Made by a program: the position numbers and the translations under genes. The notes beneath the pieces were generated by a model. It made no database searches. It saw only the letters and a program-made list of their open reading frames with translations, and was not told the origin of the DNA. Below are positions 28,748-37,470 of a stretch of 64,000 bases of DNA, piece after piece. Source of the DNA: Methylocapsa sp. S129 (GTDB lineage: Bacteria > Pseudomonadota > Alphaproteobacteria > Rhizobiales > Beijerinckiaceae). How positions within the stretch are numbered: position 1 is the stretch's first letter; each line of letters starts with the position of its first letter. The stretch covers positions 160,034-224,033 of the forward strand of contig NZ_LMUI01000008.1 of NCBI RefSeq assembly GCF_009765995.1, written 5' to 3'.

Positions 28748-29629
28748 TTATGCGGACGGCGGAACGATCAGCAGGCGATGGCCGTCCGGATCGATCAGGC
28801 TATGCGGCGCGATGCCGCCCGCGTCGGCCGACGGCGCGCGCGTCTCCAATACAAGACGCGTGGCGGCGATGTCATTGCTTTGCGCGACGGCGCCGTGGTC
28901 ACGGGCGTCCGCGCGATAGCGCAGCAATTCGATATGCGGGGTATCCTGCGCTGGGGCCAGCGCGATGACGTCCACAGGAGGCTCGCGCGCGCCGTCGAGG
29001 CGCTCCTGCTCGGGACCGCGGTTGAGCGAGCGCGCGGATACGCTCAGGCCAAGCCCTTCATAAAAGGCGATGCTGCGGGCGCTATCGGCGACGCTGATCG
29101 CGGAATGATCGATGCCCAGGCAGGGTTCGCCAGCCACGTCTGCGCGCCAGCGCGGCGGCGCTTTGCCGACGGGAAAGCTGAGAAGTTCAAGCGGGTGACC
29201 TTCCGGATCGCGAAACTTGAACGCCGTGACGCCGCCGGAAGTCTCGGGCAGGCGCTGCGGGCCTCCGCTTGAGATGGCGGTCCAGCCTGCAACTGTCGAC
29301 AGCTTGCGAAAGGCGGCGCCCATATCGGCGACGATAATCGCGAAATGCTGGAAAATGAGGTCCGACGACGACGCCTTTTCGGGATAAGATCGGCCGGGCC
29401 GATCGAACTGCAAGAGTTCGACGGTTTCGCGTCCAAGGCCGAGCGTGACGCTTGTCGCTCCTCCCGTCACGCCCATGAGACTTTCAAAACTCCGCCCCGA
29501 CAGCCTGTTCGCGGCGCGTCGGCGAAAGCCCAACGCGCGCTCGTAGAAAGCGGCAAGATGGTCCGCCTTGGCGGCGACGAGGACAAACCGCGCCAGCCTG
29601 CCGATCTCTATGCGATCGCGCGCGCTCAC
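28748..29629 (-). CDS. VOC family protein with two tandem vicinal-oxygen-chelate modules
   Basis: The 293-residue protein contains two VOC repeats: one at about residues 8-130 (RFVLVAAKADHLAAFYERALGF ... FKFRDPEGHPLELLSFP) and one at about 150-285 (HSAISVADSARSIAFYEGLGLS ... SLIDPDGHRLLIVPPSA). Each repeat ends with the DP-x-GH strand that usually supplies a metal ligand. Such two-module VOC proteins include ring-cleaving dioxygenases and glyoxalases; no specific reaction is evident. The GTG start overlaps the stop of the upstream cupin gene (GTGA), making it the third gene of the DoxX-cupin-VOC operon. Confidence 0.82.
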   Translation of the reverse strand: MSARDRIEIGRLARFVLVAAKADHLAAFYERALGFRRRAANRLSGRSFESLMGVTGGATSVTLGLGRETVELLQFDRPGRSYPEKASSSDLIFQHFAIIVADMGAAFRKLSTVAGWTAISSGGPQRLPETSGGVTAFKFRDPEGHPLELLSFPVGKAPPRWRADVAGEPCLGIDHSAISVADSARSIAFYEGLGLSVSARSLNRGPEQERLDGAREPPVDVIALAPAQDTPHIELLRYRADARDHGAVAQSNDIAATRLVLETRAPSADAGGIAPHSLIDPDGHRLLIVPPSA

Positions 29630-30069
29630 GCGAATGCGCAGGGCGCCGATGGGGCTGGCGCATTGTCGAACTGAACGATCATCAGCACGGCGGGCGCGTC
29701 GCCGACCGTCCCCGAGCGATGGCCGCGCTTTCCCGCGATGTCGCGGCAGTTCTGATCGCCGCCGAAAGATATTTCTCCCGGGCCCATCTCGACCCGCGCG
29801 CCATCCATCGATTCGACAAACCAGCGTCCCGACAAGGGAATGATCCATTGCGGCTTGGGGTTCTCGTGCCACTCGCCGATCCAGCCGACGGGAAGCACCG
29901 TGATCATGGTCGACATGGCGCCGCTGGTCTTGTCGCCCTGCCATTGCGGCGTGGCGGGCTCCTGAATCGATTTCAGCGCGAAACGGGTCATTGCGCATTG
30001 CTTCTGGCGGCTGACCCCATCCGAATCCGTCCACAAATGCCAATAGGGAACGATCGGCTTGTCGGTCAT
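29626..30069 (-). CDS. Cupin-like small protein
   Basis: A 147-residue protein beginning MTDKPIVPYWHLWTDSDG. The middle reads as a cupin barrel: WIGEWHENPKPQWIIPLSGRWFVE and MGPGEISFGGDQN, then a second half with GHRSGTVGDAPAVLMIVQF. The His/Glu pair in GEWHENP and the His in GHRSG could hold a metal. Its ATG overlaps the DoxX stop (ATGA) and its stop overlaps the VOC start (GTGA), so all three are coupled. An oxygen-linked role is suggested by the neighbours but not shown. Confidence 0.78.
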   Translation of the reverse strand: MTDKPIVPYWHLWTDSDGVSRQKQCAMTRFALKSIQEPATPQWQGDKTSGAMSTMITVLPVGWIGEWHENPKPQWIIPLSGRWFVESMDGARVEMGPGEISFGGDQNCRDIAGKRGHRSGTVGDAPAVLMIVQFDNAPAPSAPCAFA

Positions 30070-30602
30070 CGCCCGTCTCCCGCGTCGCTGATGGCGTAAG
30101 GGTGCGATGACGCCAGCGGATTGCCGAGGAAGCGCCGCACCCCGGATGCGTCGGCGCCGAAGGCGAGCAGAAGAAAGCCTCCGGCCAGCGCCAGATTTTT
30201 CAAAAAGTCCCAGAAGACGTCCCGTCCGCCGCTCTCGCCTTTCAACCGGAAGTCCGAAGCTCTCCAGAATTGCTTCCAGAGCAAGGCGGTGACGATGCAA
30301 TAGCCGGCGAGGATAAACGCGGCGAGGCGGTCGGCGACGCCGGCGAGGATGGCGAGCGACATGAAAACCTCAACGCCAAATCCGCATAAAATCAAGATGG
30401 TGGCGAGCAAATTCGATCGCACGGCCTGTCCGGCTTGCCCGACCGCTTGCCTAAAGTTCAGAATCTTGTCGAGCGCGCTGAAAGGCAGAAACAGCGCGAC
30501 CAGCAGGCTGCGCACGGCGAAGGTCACGAAAACGCTCAGCAAAGCCTGCCTCCTGTCGCCGTCCGATAAGACCGCGGCTTCGCATTCTCGCGATAGAAGC
30601 AA
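30066..30602 (-). CDS. DoxX family membrane protein
   Basis: The 178-residue protein has four membrane segments: VFVTFAVRSLLVALFLPFSALDKI, NLLATILILCGFGVEVFMSL, RLAAFILAGYCIVTALL and FLKNLALAGGFLLLAFG. FSALDKI followed by a Gln-rich helix and the WDFLKNLALAGG block are typical of DoxX proteins, which pair with oxidoreductases at the membrane. The first residue is uncertain: the frame opens at a TTG at 30602 and no ATG lies near. It heads the DoxX-cupin-VOC operon and is divergent from the SDR-GMC pair. Confidence 0.8.
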   Translation of the reverse strand: MLLSRECEAAVLSDGDRRQALLSVFVTFAVRSLLVALFLPFSALDKILNFRQAVGQAGQAVRSNLLATILILCGFGVEVFMSLAILAGVADRLAAFILAGYCIVTALLWKQFWRASDFRLKGESGGRDVFWDFLKNLALAGGFLLLAFGADASGVRRFLGNPLASSHPYAISDAGDGR

Positions 30603-30666
30603 CGCTAGAGGATTCCCTCGCCGTCCGCTACGCTGGCGCCTTCAGCGTCCCGAACAGGAGCCCCGC

Positions 30667-31524
30667 GTGACAACATCCGAGCCGACGACGCCCACTGAAT
30701 CGACCGCGCCCGCACTTGCCCCGCAAAAGCTTCTCGCCGGGCAGAAAGCGCTGGTGACCGGCGCCAATTCCGGCATTGGCCGCGGCGTCGCGATCGCCTT
30801 GGGGCAGGCCGGCGCCGATGTCGTGGTCAATTATGTCGACGGCGACGATTCCGCCAGTGCGGTGGTCGATGAAATTCGCCGGTCGGGCGCCAACGCGTTC
30901 GCCTACAAGGCCGATGTGTCCTCGGAGGATCAGGTCGCGGGCATGTTCAAGAGCATGATCCAGCAATTCGGCACGATCGACATACTCGTCGCCAACGCCG
31001 GCCTGCAGCGCGATTCGGCGTTTCACCAGATGACGATGGCGCAGTGGAACATGGTGCTCGGCGTCAATCTGACGGGTCAATTTTTATGCGCGCGCGAAGC
31101 GATTCGCGAGTTCCTGCGCCGCGGAATCGTTCCTTCCGTGTCCTGCGCCGCGGGCAAGATCATCTGCATGAGTTCGGTCCACCAGCAGATTCCCTGGGGC
31201 GGTCACGCCAACTACGCAACGTCCAAAGGCGGCATCAAGCTGATGATGGAGAGTCTCGCGCAGGAGGTCGCGCCCAAGCGCATCCGCGTCAACGCCATCG
31301 GGCCCGGCGCGATCCGCACGCCGATCAACACTTCGGCATGGAATACGCCGGAAGCCTATAATCAACTGATGACGCTGATCCCTTATGGGCGGATCGGTGA
31401 GCCCGAAGACATTGCGCGGGCGGCCGTCTGGCTCGCCTCGGATCACTCGGACTATGTGGTCGGGACGACCCTCTTCGTTGACGGCGGCATGACGCTTTAT
31501 CCCGGTTTTGCGACCGGCGGCTGA
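30667..31524 (+). CDS. SDR family oxidoreductase, glucose 1-dehydrogenase-like
   Basis: The 285-residue classical SDR shows VTGANSGIGRGVAIALG, NAGLQRD, the catalytic YATSK (with MSSVHQQ supplying Ser), and NAIGPGAIRTPIN. The C-terminal FVDGGMTLYPGF closely resembles bacterial glucose 1-dehydrogenases. The GTG at 30667 follows AGGAG. It lies 40 bases before a GMC oxidoreductase, so the two probably form an operon for oxidation of a sugar or polyol, though the electron acceptors would differ (NAD(P) versus flavin). Confidence 0.88.
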   Translation: MTTSEPTTPTESTAPALAPQKLLAGQKALVTGANSGIGRGVAIALGQAGADVVVNYVDGDDSASAVVDEIRRSGANAFAYKADVSSEDQVAGMFKSMIQQFGTIDILVANAGLQRDSAFHQMTMAQWNMVLGVNLTGQFLCAREAIREFLRRGIVPSVSCAAGKIICMSSVHQQIPWGGHANYATSKGGIKLMMESLAQEVAPKRIRVNAIGPGAIRTPINTSAWNTPEAYNQLMTLIPYGRIGEPEDIARAAVWLASDHSDYVVGTTLFVDGGMTLYPGFATGG

Positions 31525-31564
31525 GCGCGGCCTGACCTCTGGGATTTCTGCAAGGGAGCGGCGC

Positions 31565-33157
31565 ATGCCCGATGATCGCTACGATGTCATTGTGATTGGC
31601 AGCGGGCCCGGCGGCGCCGCGCTCGCCCAAAAACTTGCCCCCACCGGCAAACGAATATTGCTGCTGGAGCGTGGCGATTATCTGCCGCGGTCGCCCGCCA
31701 ATTGGGATGCGCAGACCGTGTTCGTCGATGGCGCCTATCAGGCCGACGAGACCTGGTACGGCGCCGACGGCCGGACCTTTCACCCCGGCCTGCATTATTA
31801 TGTCGGCGGCAATTCCAAGGTCTTTGGCGCCGCGCTGTTTCGGATGCGCGAGCGTGATTTCGACGAGATCAGGCACAGCGAGGGGATTTCTCCCGCCTGG
31901 CCGCTCAAATACGACGCGTTCGAGCCTTATTACGCGGAGGCGGAACGCCTGTTCCATGTACATGGGCAGCGCGGCGAAGACCCGACCGAGCCGCCGTCGA
32001 GCGGACCGTTTCCTTTTCCGCCGGTTTCGCACGAACCGCGTATTCAGGCGCTCAGCGACAGTCTGGCGAAGGAAGGCCTGCGCCCCTTCCATCTCCCCTT
32101 GGGCATTTTGCTCGACGAAAAGAACGGCAAGCCGACGCCGACCAGCATTTGCATTCGCTGCGACGCCTTCGACGGATTTCCCTGTCTGCTGAACGGCAAG
32201 GCGGATGCGCAGGTCGTCTGCGTCGATCCCGCGCTCAAGGCGCACCCCAATCTGACCCTGCTGACCGGCGCCTATGTCACGAAACTGGAGACCGACGTGG
32301 AAGGGCGATCGGTCGCCGGCGTCCATGTGACGAGGGAGGGGCGCGAGGAGCGCTACAGCGCCGACATCGTCGTCGTCGCCTGCGGGGCGCTGTCTTCCGC
32401 GCTGCTTTTGCTGCGCTCGGCCAATGACAAGCATCCCAAGGGCCTCGCCAATGGTTCCGATCAGGTCGGGCGCAATTACATGCGCCACAATCAATCGATC
32501 CTGATGGCGCTGATGCGCGAACCGAACGACACCATCTTTCAGAAGACGCTCGCCGTCAGCGATTATTATTTCGGGTCGGATGATTGGGAATTTCCGCTCG
32601 GCCTGATCCAGATGTGCGCGACCTCGCATGGCGCCCAGATCCGTGGCGAAGCTTTGCCGAGTTGGCTGGAATGGTTTCCCAAAACGCCATTCGAAGAGAT
32701 GGCGCGCCATTCCATGGATTTCTGGCTGTCCAGCGAAGACCTGCCACGCCCGGAAAATCGTATCTTTTATGATGGCGACCGCGTGGTGCTGGACGTCGTC
32801 GAGGGCAATATGGAGGCGCATCGCCGCTTGAGGAAAAAGCTGGAGCAGATTCTCAACGCCGCCAACGCGCATCCGATGCTGCTTGATCGAAGCCTCTATC
32901 TTGGCAAAGGCATCCCGATCGGCGGCACCGCGCACCAGGCGGGAACGGCGCGCTTTGGCGCCGACCCTGCGACCAGCGTCCTTGATCTCGATTGCAAAGC
33001 TCATCAGCTCGACAATCTCTATGTCGCCGACGCCAGCTTCTTTCCCTCGATCGGATCGGTCAATCCGACATTGACGATCATCGCCAATGCTTTGCGCGTC
33101 GCCGACAAGATCAAGGAGCGGATAGGGGTGGGCGCGGCGCCGCCTCCTGGCGCGTGA
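31565..33157 (+). CDS. GMC family oxidoreductase
   Basis: A 530-residue flavoprotein with N-terminal VIVIGSGPGGAALAQKLAPTGKRILLLERG (FAD dinucleotide motif), HYYVGGNSKVFGAALFRMRERDF, and the C-terminal GMC_oxred_C part GTAHQAGTARFGADPATSVLDLDCK and LYVADASFFPSIGSVNPTLTIIANALR. The His in TAHQAGT and the Asn in SVNPT are the expected catalytic pair. No signal peptide or heme subunit gene is visible, so it may be cytoplasmic. AAGGGAG precedes the ATG at 31565. The substrate is probably a sugar or alcohol. Confidence 0.9.
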   Translation: MPDDRYDVIVIGSGPGGAALAQKLAPTGKRILLLERGDYLPRSPANWDAQTVFVDGAYQADETWYGADGRTFHPGLHYYVGGNSKVFGAALFRMRERDFDEIRHSEGISPAWPLKYDAFEPYYAEAERLFHVHGQRGEDPTEPPSSGPFPFPPVSHEPRIQALSDSLAKEGLRPFHLPLGILLDEKNGKPTPTSICIRCDAFDGFPCLLNGKADAQVVCVDPALKAHPNLTLLTGAYVTKLETDVEGRSVAGVHVTREGREERYSADIVVVACGALSSALLLLRSANDKHPKGLANGSDQVGRNYMRHNQSILMALMREPNDTIFQKTLAVSDYYFGSDDWEFPLGLIQMCATSHGAQIRGEALPSWLEWFPKTPFEEMARHSMDFWLSSEDLPRPENRIFYDGDRVVLDVVEGNMEAHRRLRKKLEQILNAANAHPMLLDRSLYLGKGIPIGGTAHQAGTARFGADPATSVLDLDCKAHQLDNLYVADASFFPSIGSVNPTLTIIANALRVADKIKERIGVGAAPPPGA

Positions 33158-33177
33158 TGCGGCCGGTACGGGCGTAG

Positions 33178-33987
33178 TCACATCAGAAAAGCCAGCGCCG
33201 CCTCGCTTGCCCGCTCCACCTTCAGTGCGAGAAGCCCGTCCGCGCGGGTCCGGCCGAGGTTGACCGCGGCGATCGGCTTTCCAGCGCTCGCCGCCATTTG
33301 GGCGAAGCGGAAGCCCGAATAGACCATGAGTGAGGAGCCGACGATCAGCATAGCGTCCGCTTGCGCCAGATGGCGCGCGGCTGCATCGACCCGGTCGCGG
33401 GGAACGCTCTCGCCGAAAAACACGACGTCGGGTTTGAGCACGCCGCCGCAGCGCCGGCAGCACGGCGCGACAAAGGAGGAAAAGTCGACGTTTTCGAGAT
33501 CGGCGTCGCCGTCCGGCGCATCGGCGGCGTCGAGGCCGAGCCAGTCGGCGTTTAACCGATTGAGTTCGTCTTGCAAGTCATCGCGCGGCGTTCTTTCCTC
33601 GCAACCCATGCAGCGGACGAGGTCGAGCCGCCCGTGCAAATCGATCACCCGCTTGCTGCCGGCCGCTTGATGCAACCGGTCCACATTCTGGGTCAGAAGA
33701 AGCTCGCTCCTACCCATCGCCTCTAACCTGGCCAAGGCGCGATGCGTGTCGTTCGGCCGCGCCCGGCTGAAGCGCCGCCATCCGAGCATGCTGCGCGCCC
33801 AATAGCGCCGGCGCGTTCCTTCCGCGCCCAAGAAGGCCTGATACGTCACCGGCTGCATCCTCTTCCATTTGCCGTCGGCGTCGCGATAGTCGGGGATACC
33901 CGACGTTGTGCTGCAACCGGCGCCGGTCAAGATGAAGAGACGTCGATGCCGGTCGACGAAGTCATGGAGACTGATGTATTGCGTCAT
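33178..33987 (-). CDS. SIR2 family NAD-dependent protein deacetylase
   Basis: The 269-residue sirtuin has the NAD-binding block FILTGAGCSTTSGIPDYRD, the TQNVDRLHQAAG motif, the catalytic His in VIDLHGRL, and a zinc ribbon made of CMGC and a CCRRCGG pair. The later block KPDVVFFGESVPRD completes the Rossmann fold. It removes acyl groups from lysines, for example on acetyl-CoA synthetase. The ATG at 33987 (MTQYISLHDFVDRHR) is chosen over an upstream TTG. It converges with the GMC gene. Confidence 0.9.
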   Translation of the reverse strand: MTQYISLHDFVDRHRRLFILTGAGCSTTSGIPDYRDADGKWKRMQPVTYQAFLGAEGTRRRYWARSMLGWRRFSRARPNDTHRALARLEAMGRSELLLTQNVDRLHQAAGSKRVIDLHGRLDLVRCMGCEERTPRDDLQDELNRLNADWLGLDAADAPDGDADLENVDFSSFVAPCCRRCGGVLKPDVVFFGESVPRDRVDAAARHLAQADAMLIVGSSLMVYSGFRFAQMAASAGKPIAAVNLGRTRADGLLALKVERASEAALAFLM

Positions 33988-34074
33988 GAGATCAAGGTAT
34001 CGCCCGCTCGCTGCATAGGCGAGCTTCCCTATTATCGGGTGGATCGAATCTAAGGCGTGGCGGCGTTCGGACAA

Positions 34075-34468
34075 GGGTTGGCGAGAGCGGAGCCGACAAT
34101 GGAGTTGTTTTGAGAGTGCGGGTAGAGAGTGCGCCCTCGGCGCCTGATGGAGAATGAGATCGTCTTACCGGACAGGCCGATCTGTCCGCGCCTCATCGTT
34201 CAATGATGCGCGTCGGCTCTGCCGCCCAACGTTCCCGTGACTAGCCCGATGCCGGCTTCGTTTCCGCAAAACCTTCGTCTCACGCAACCCGCGCGAACCG
34301 CATCCTGGGAAACGGAATTTCGCGCCCAGAGATTCGGTCAAAACGGGAGGCTCATTGAGCCGGCAGACCGTCCAATCGCCATGGAAAACTCGACCGCGCC
34401 CCGCCAACCTGCGGAACCGTCGGGCTTTTTCAAACCCAGGGTCGTTATGCCAGTCCGGGGCGACTGGC
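34075..34468. other. Gene-free stretch between sirtuin and tRNA-Ala
   Basis: I see no credible coding region here; open frames are short and read as low-complexity. The only structure found is a perfect 7-bp stem, GCCAGTC / GACTGGC, at 34449-34468, directly abutting the tRNA 3' end. It may act in 3' processing or termination, although no T-run follows. Confidence 0.5.
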
Positions 34469-34544
34469 TGGTGGAGCTGAGGGGAATCGAACCCCTGACC
34501 TCTGCAGTGCGATTGCAGCGCTCTCCCATCTGAGCTACAGCCCC
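34469..34544 (-). tRNA. tRNA-Ala (anticodon CGC)
   Basis: The minus strand folds into a full cloverleaf. The acceptor stem is GGGGCTG/CAGCTCC with one G-U pair, the D arm GCTC/GAGC, and the anticodon stem CTGCA/TGCAG around loop ATCGCAC, giving anticodon CGC. The T arm is AGGGG-TTCGAAT-CCCCT and the 3' CCA is encoded. CGC reads GCG, a codon used heavily in these GC-rich genes. Confidence 0.97.
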
Positions 34545-34650
34545 GCTGCGCGGGTCTTTACGTGCGCGCCCGGGGCGTGTCAACGAGGGAAAAGGGTCGG
34601 CCCGTTCGGGCTCGGCGTCCAAAGAGCCGCCTCGCGGTCAAGGAGTTGGA

Positions 34651-34941
34651 ATGCGCGCTGTCCTCTATGTCGTTCTCGAAGCCCTCAACCTCTACAAATA
34701 TGTCGTCGTCGGCGCGGCGGTCCTGTCGTGGCTGATCGCCTTCAATGTGGTCAATATCCGCAATGAATTCGTCCGCTCGATCTGGAACATGCTGGACGCC
34801 CTGACGACGCCGCTGCTGAGGCCGATCCGCAATTTTCTGCCGAATATGGGCGGTATCGACATTTCGCCGGTCATCTTGTTGTTGGGCATCATGCTCGTCG
34901 AGCAATTGATCGTGCTTTACGTCTATCCCTATGTGTTCTGA
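34651..34941 (+). CDS. YggT family membrane protein
   Basis: The 96-residue protein has two membrane helices (about residues 5-30 and 70-92) around the signature FVRSIWNMLDALTTPLLRPIRNFLPNMGGIDISPVILLL. YggT proteins are small inner-membrane proteins linked to osmotic stress and, in some bacteria, to envelope or division functions. AAGGAG precedes the ATG. It stands alone next to tRNA-Ala, as often in this order. Confidence 0.92.
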   Translation: MRAVLYVVLEALNLYKYVVVGAAVLSWLIAFNVVNIRNEFVRSIWNMLDALTTPLLRPIRNFLPNMGGIDISPVILLLGIMLVEQLIVLYVYPYVF

Positions 34942-35020
34942 AGCTTGCCGGCTGCGCGGCGCGTTGACGCCGCCGGGCGAATGATTGTGTGGGGCGAATG
35001 ATCTTGTAGGGGAGGCGCCG

Positions 35021-36085
35021 ATGACCAAAACCCCAGCCGCCAAGACCGGCGCCGGTCGATTCTTCGAGGATTTTTCGGTCGGGCAGGTTCTCGTCCATGC
35101 AACGCCGCGCACCTTGAGCCATGGCGACGTCGCGCTTTATGCGGCGCTGTTTGGCGCGCGCTTCGCCGTTCAGTCGGCCGATACGTTCGCCGCGGCGATC
35201 GGCTATCCCCATAGCCCCATCGACGATCTGCTCGCCTTCCATATCGTGTTCGGCAAGAGCGTCGCCGATATCTCGCTCAATGCGATCGCCAATCTTGGCT
35301 ATGCCGCTTGCCGCTTCCTCGAGCCCGTCTATCCCGGCGACACTGTGTCCGCCGTGTCGGAAATCATCGGACTGAAGGAAAACGCGAACCGCGAGAGCGG
35401 AATCGTCTATGTGCGCACGCGCGGGTTCAATCAGCGCGGCGTTGAAATTCTCGACTACGTGCGCTGGGTAATGGTGCGCAAGCGCGATCCAGCCTCGATC
35501 GCGCCGGCGCCGGTTATTCCCGAACTCATCAAGGCGTTGCCTGCCGAGAGTCTGGGCGGCGCTTGTCCCGCGCTCGATCCGGCGCGCTACGATTACGCTC
35601 TTTCGGGCTCGCCGCATCGCTGGGGCGATTACGCCATCGGCGAGAAAATCGATCATGTCGACGGCATGACGGTGGAGGAGGCCGAACATCAGACCGCAAC
35701 GCGCCTGTTCCAGAACAACGCCAAAGTCCATTTCAATCAGTTCAGCGAGGGGCAGGGCCGGTTCGGGCGCCGGCTGATCTATGGCGGCCATGTCATCTCA
35801 TTGGCGCGCGCGCTGAGTTTCAACGGCCTCGCCAACGCGTTCCATATCGCGGGCATCAATGGCGGGCGCCATGTCGCGCCGCTGTTCGCCGGCGACACGG
35901 TTTTCGCCTGGAGTGAGATTGTCGACAGCGCGCCATTGCCGGACCGCGCGGATGTCGGCGCCTTACGCGTGCGGACGATCGCGACCAAGAACCGCCCCTG
36001 CGCCGACTTTCCCTTGCGCGACGGCGAGGGCTATGATCCCGCCGTCATTCTCGATCTCGACATTTGGCTTCTCGCGCCGCGCTGA
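35021..36085 (+). CDS. MaoC family double-hotdog dehydratase, mesaconyl-CoA hydratase-like
   Basis: The 354-residue protein carries two MaoC hotdog halves: GRFFEDFSVGQVLVHATPRTLSHGDVALYAALFG at the N-terminus and KVHFNQFSEGQGRFGRRLIYGGHVISLARAL in the second half. The opening GRFFEDF..GQ..VHATPRT..GD.ALY and the block LDYVRWVMVRKRDPAS match mesaconyl-CoA hydratase (beta-methylmalyl-CoA dehydratase) as I remember it. That enzyme serves the ethylmalonyl-CoA pathway for C1/C2 assimilation. No other pathway gene is adjacent, so the specific call rests on sequence alone. GGGGAGG precedes the ATG. Confidence 0.78.
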   Translation: MTKTPAAKTGAGRFFEDFSVGQVLVHATPRTLSHGDVALYAALFGARFAVQSADTFAAAIGYPHSPIDDLLAFHIVFGKSVADISLNAIANLGYAACRFLEPVYPGDTVSAVSEIIGLKENANRESGIVYVRTRGFNQRGVEILDYVRWVMVRKRDPASIAPAPVIPELIKALPAESLGGACPALDPARYDYALSGSPHRWGDYAIGEKIDHVDGMTVEEAEHQTATRLFQNNAKVHFNQFSEGQGRFGRRLIYGGHVISLARALSFNGLANAFHIAGINGGRHVAPLFAGDTVFAWSEIVDSAPLPDRADVGALRVRTIATKNRPCADFPLRDGEGYDPAVILDLDIWLLAPR

Positions 36086-36095
36086 GAGGAGAGCC

Positions 36096-36686
36096 ATGCG
36101 CCTGCCCTGCGACGCCGCCCTTATCGTCATCGACGTGCAGAACGCAATCGACGATTCGCGCTGGGGGCCGCGCAACAATCCCGGCGCCGAGGCGATCATC
36201 GCCGAGCTCCTCGCCGCCTGGCGCGCCGAAGCGCTGCCGATCTTTCATATCCGCCATGATTCGACCGAACCCCATTCACCCTATCGCCCGAACACGCCGG
36301 GCCATCCCTTCAAGCCGGAAGCTACGCCGCTGGCGGGCGAGGCGGTGATCGGCAAATCGGCAAACAGCGCCTTTGTCGAAACCGCGCTCGAAGAAGCGCT
36401 CGATGCGATTGGCGCGACGACGCTGGTGGTCTGCGGCGTGCTCACGAACAATTCAGTCGAGACGACGGTGCGCCATGGCGGCAATCTCGGCTATCGCATT
36501 TTCGTCGTCGCCGACGCCTGCTGGGCGGTCGACAAGCGCGATCTGACGGGGCGCCTGTGGCCGGCCGCCGATGTCCACGCTTTGTCGCTGGCCAATATGC
36601 AGGGCGAATATGCGGAAGTGGTCGACAGCGCAGCGGCGCTGCGCGCGGCGGCCATGGCCAATGCGCGCCGGCGCAAGCAGCGATGA
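36096..36686 (+). CDS. Isochorismatase family cysteine hydrolase
   Basis: The 196-residue enzyme has the triad of the family: Asp in ALIVIDVQNAI, Lys in VIGKSANSAF, and Cys in LVVCGVLTNNSVETTVRHGG preceded by the cis-peptide region. It probably hydrolyses an amide such as a carbamoyl or nicotinamide-like compound. GAGAGGAG precedes the ATG at 36096, 8 codons' worth or less from the MaoC gene stop, so both may be co-transcribed. The substrate is not predictable. Confidence 0.88.
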   Translation: MRLPCDAALIVIDVQNAIDDSRWGPRNNPGAEAIIAELLAAWRAEALPIFHIRHDSTEPHSPYRPNTPGHPFKPEATPLAGEAVIGKSANSAFVETALEEALDAIGATTLVVCGVLTNNSVETTVRHGGNLGYRIFVVADACWAVDKRDLTGRLWPAADVHALSLANMQGEYAEVVDSAAALRAAAMANARRRKQR

Positions 36687-36691
36687 GTGGA

Positions 36692-37468
36692 TCAAGCGAG
36701 CGCTTTGTAAGCCATATAGAGCGCGATCGCGGTGACAAAACCGACTAGAGCGCGGTGCAGCGCGGTCTCGCTCACCTTGTTGGCCATGCGCGCGCCAAGG
36801 TCCGTTCCGACCCATAGCCCGAGCACTACGCCGCCGATCACCGGCCAGGACGCCGACCATCCTTCGCGCCAATAGACCCAGGCGGCTGGGATCGTCGTCG
36901 GAATCATCGACAGGACAAGGCTCGCCAATTGCGCCTGGCGCTGCCCCACGCCGAACCCGGCGCTGAGACCGACGGTGATGGCGAGGCCTCCGCCGATGCC
37001 GAGGAAGCCCGACGAAAATCCGGCGATGGCGCCGATTCCAAGCAAAGCGCCCCAACCCATGTGCGGCGTCGCGCGATCGGACGAATCCTCCTGTCGCCGA
37101 CGCCGGAAAATCAGCAGGCCGTCCAATGCCGCGAGATAGACAACATAGGTCCAGCGCAGGACGCCGCTGGAAGCGCCGCCCGCCGCCAACGCGCCCGCGA
37201 CGCCGCCGACAATAAAACCAGCGGCCAGCAGCGCCAGCCAGTGCATCGGGGTCCGGCTTCCACCTTGCCGATAGCGCTTTATTCCGGAAATGCTGGTCGG
37301 CGCTATCTGGGCGAAGAGAGAAACGCCCTGCGCGACATGCTGCTCGAAGCCCAACAGAAGGATTGAAAATATCGCCAATCCGCCTCCGGGACTGACCCCG
37401 AGAAGCCCCGACGTGACGCCGCCGACAAGGCCGACGCCGACGCCCACGAGGAGCTCGCTGAGCGGCAA
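36692..37468 (-). CDS. Sulfite exporter TauE/SafE family membrane protein
   Basis: A 258-residue protein of about eight membrane helices with two internally similar halves. The first half has GGVTSGLLGVSPGGGLAIFSILLLG and the second AIAGFSSGFLGIGGGLAITVGLSAGFG, the duplicated SGLLG..GG motif of TauE/SafE permeases. Members export sulfite, sulfoacetate or other organic anions. The probable start is a TTG at 37468 with GGAG upstream, 2 bases after the TetR stop, so regulator and exporter form one transcript. Confidence 0.85.
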   Translation of the reverse strand: MPLSELLVGVGVGLVGGVTSGLLGVSPGGGLAIFSILLLGFEQHVAQGVSLFAQIAPTSISGIKRYRQGGSRTPMHWLALLAAGFIVGGVAGALAAGGASSGVLRWTYVVYLAALDGLLIFRRRRQEDSSDRATPHMGWGALLGIGAIAGFSSGFLGIGGGLAITVGLSAGFGVGQRQAQLASLVLSMIPTTIPAAWVYWREGWSASWPVIGGVVLGLWVGTDLGARMANKVSETALHRALVGFVTAIALYMAYKALA

Positions 37469-37470
37469 GT

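Noticed and set aside
31325..33463. 712-aa minus-strand open frame
   Set aside because: Antisense to the GMC oxidoreductase; Arg-rich, no recognisable domain.
34449..34468. Hairpin downstream of tRNA-Ala as a rho-independent terminator
   Set aside because: Perfect 7-bp stem but no T-run follows; noted only as possible processing element.
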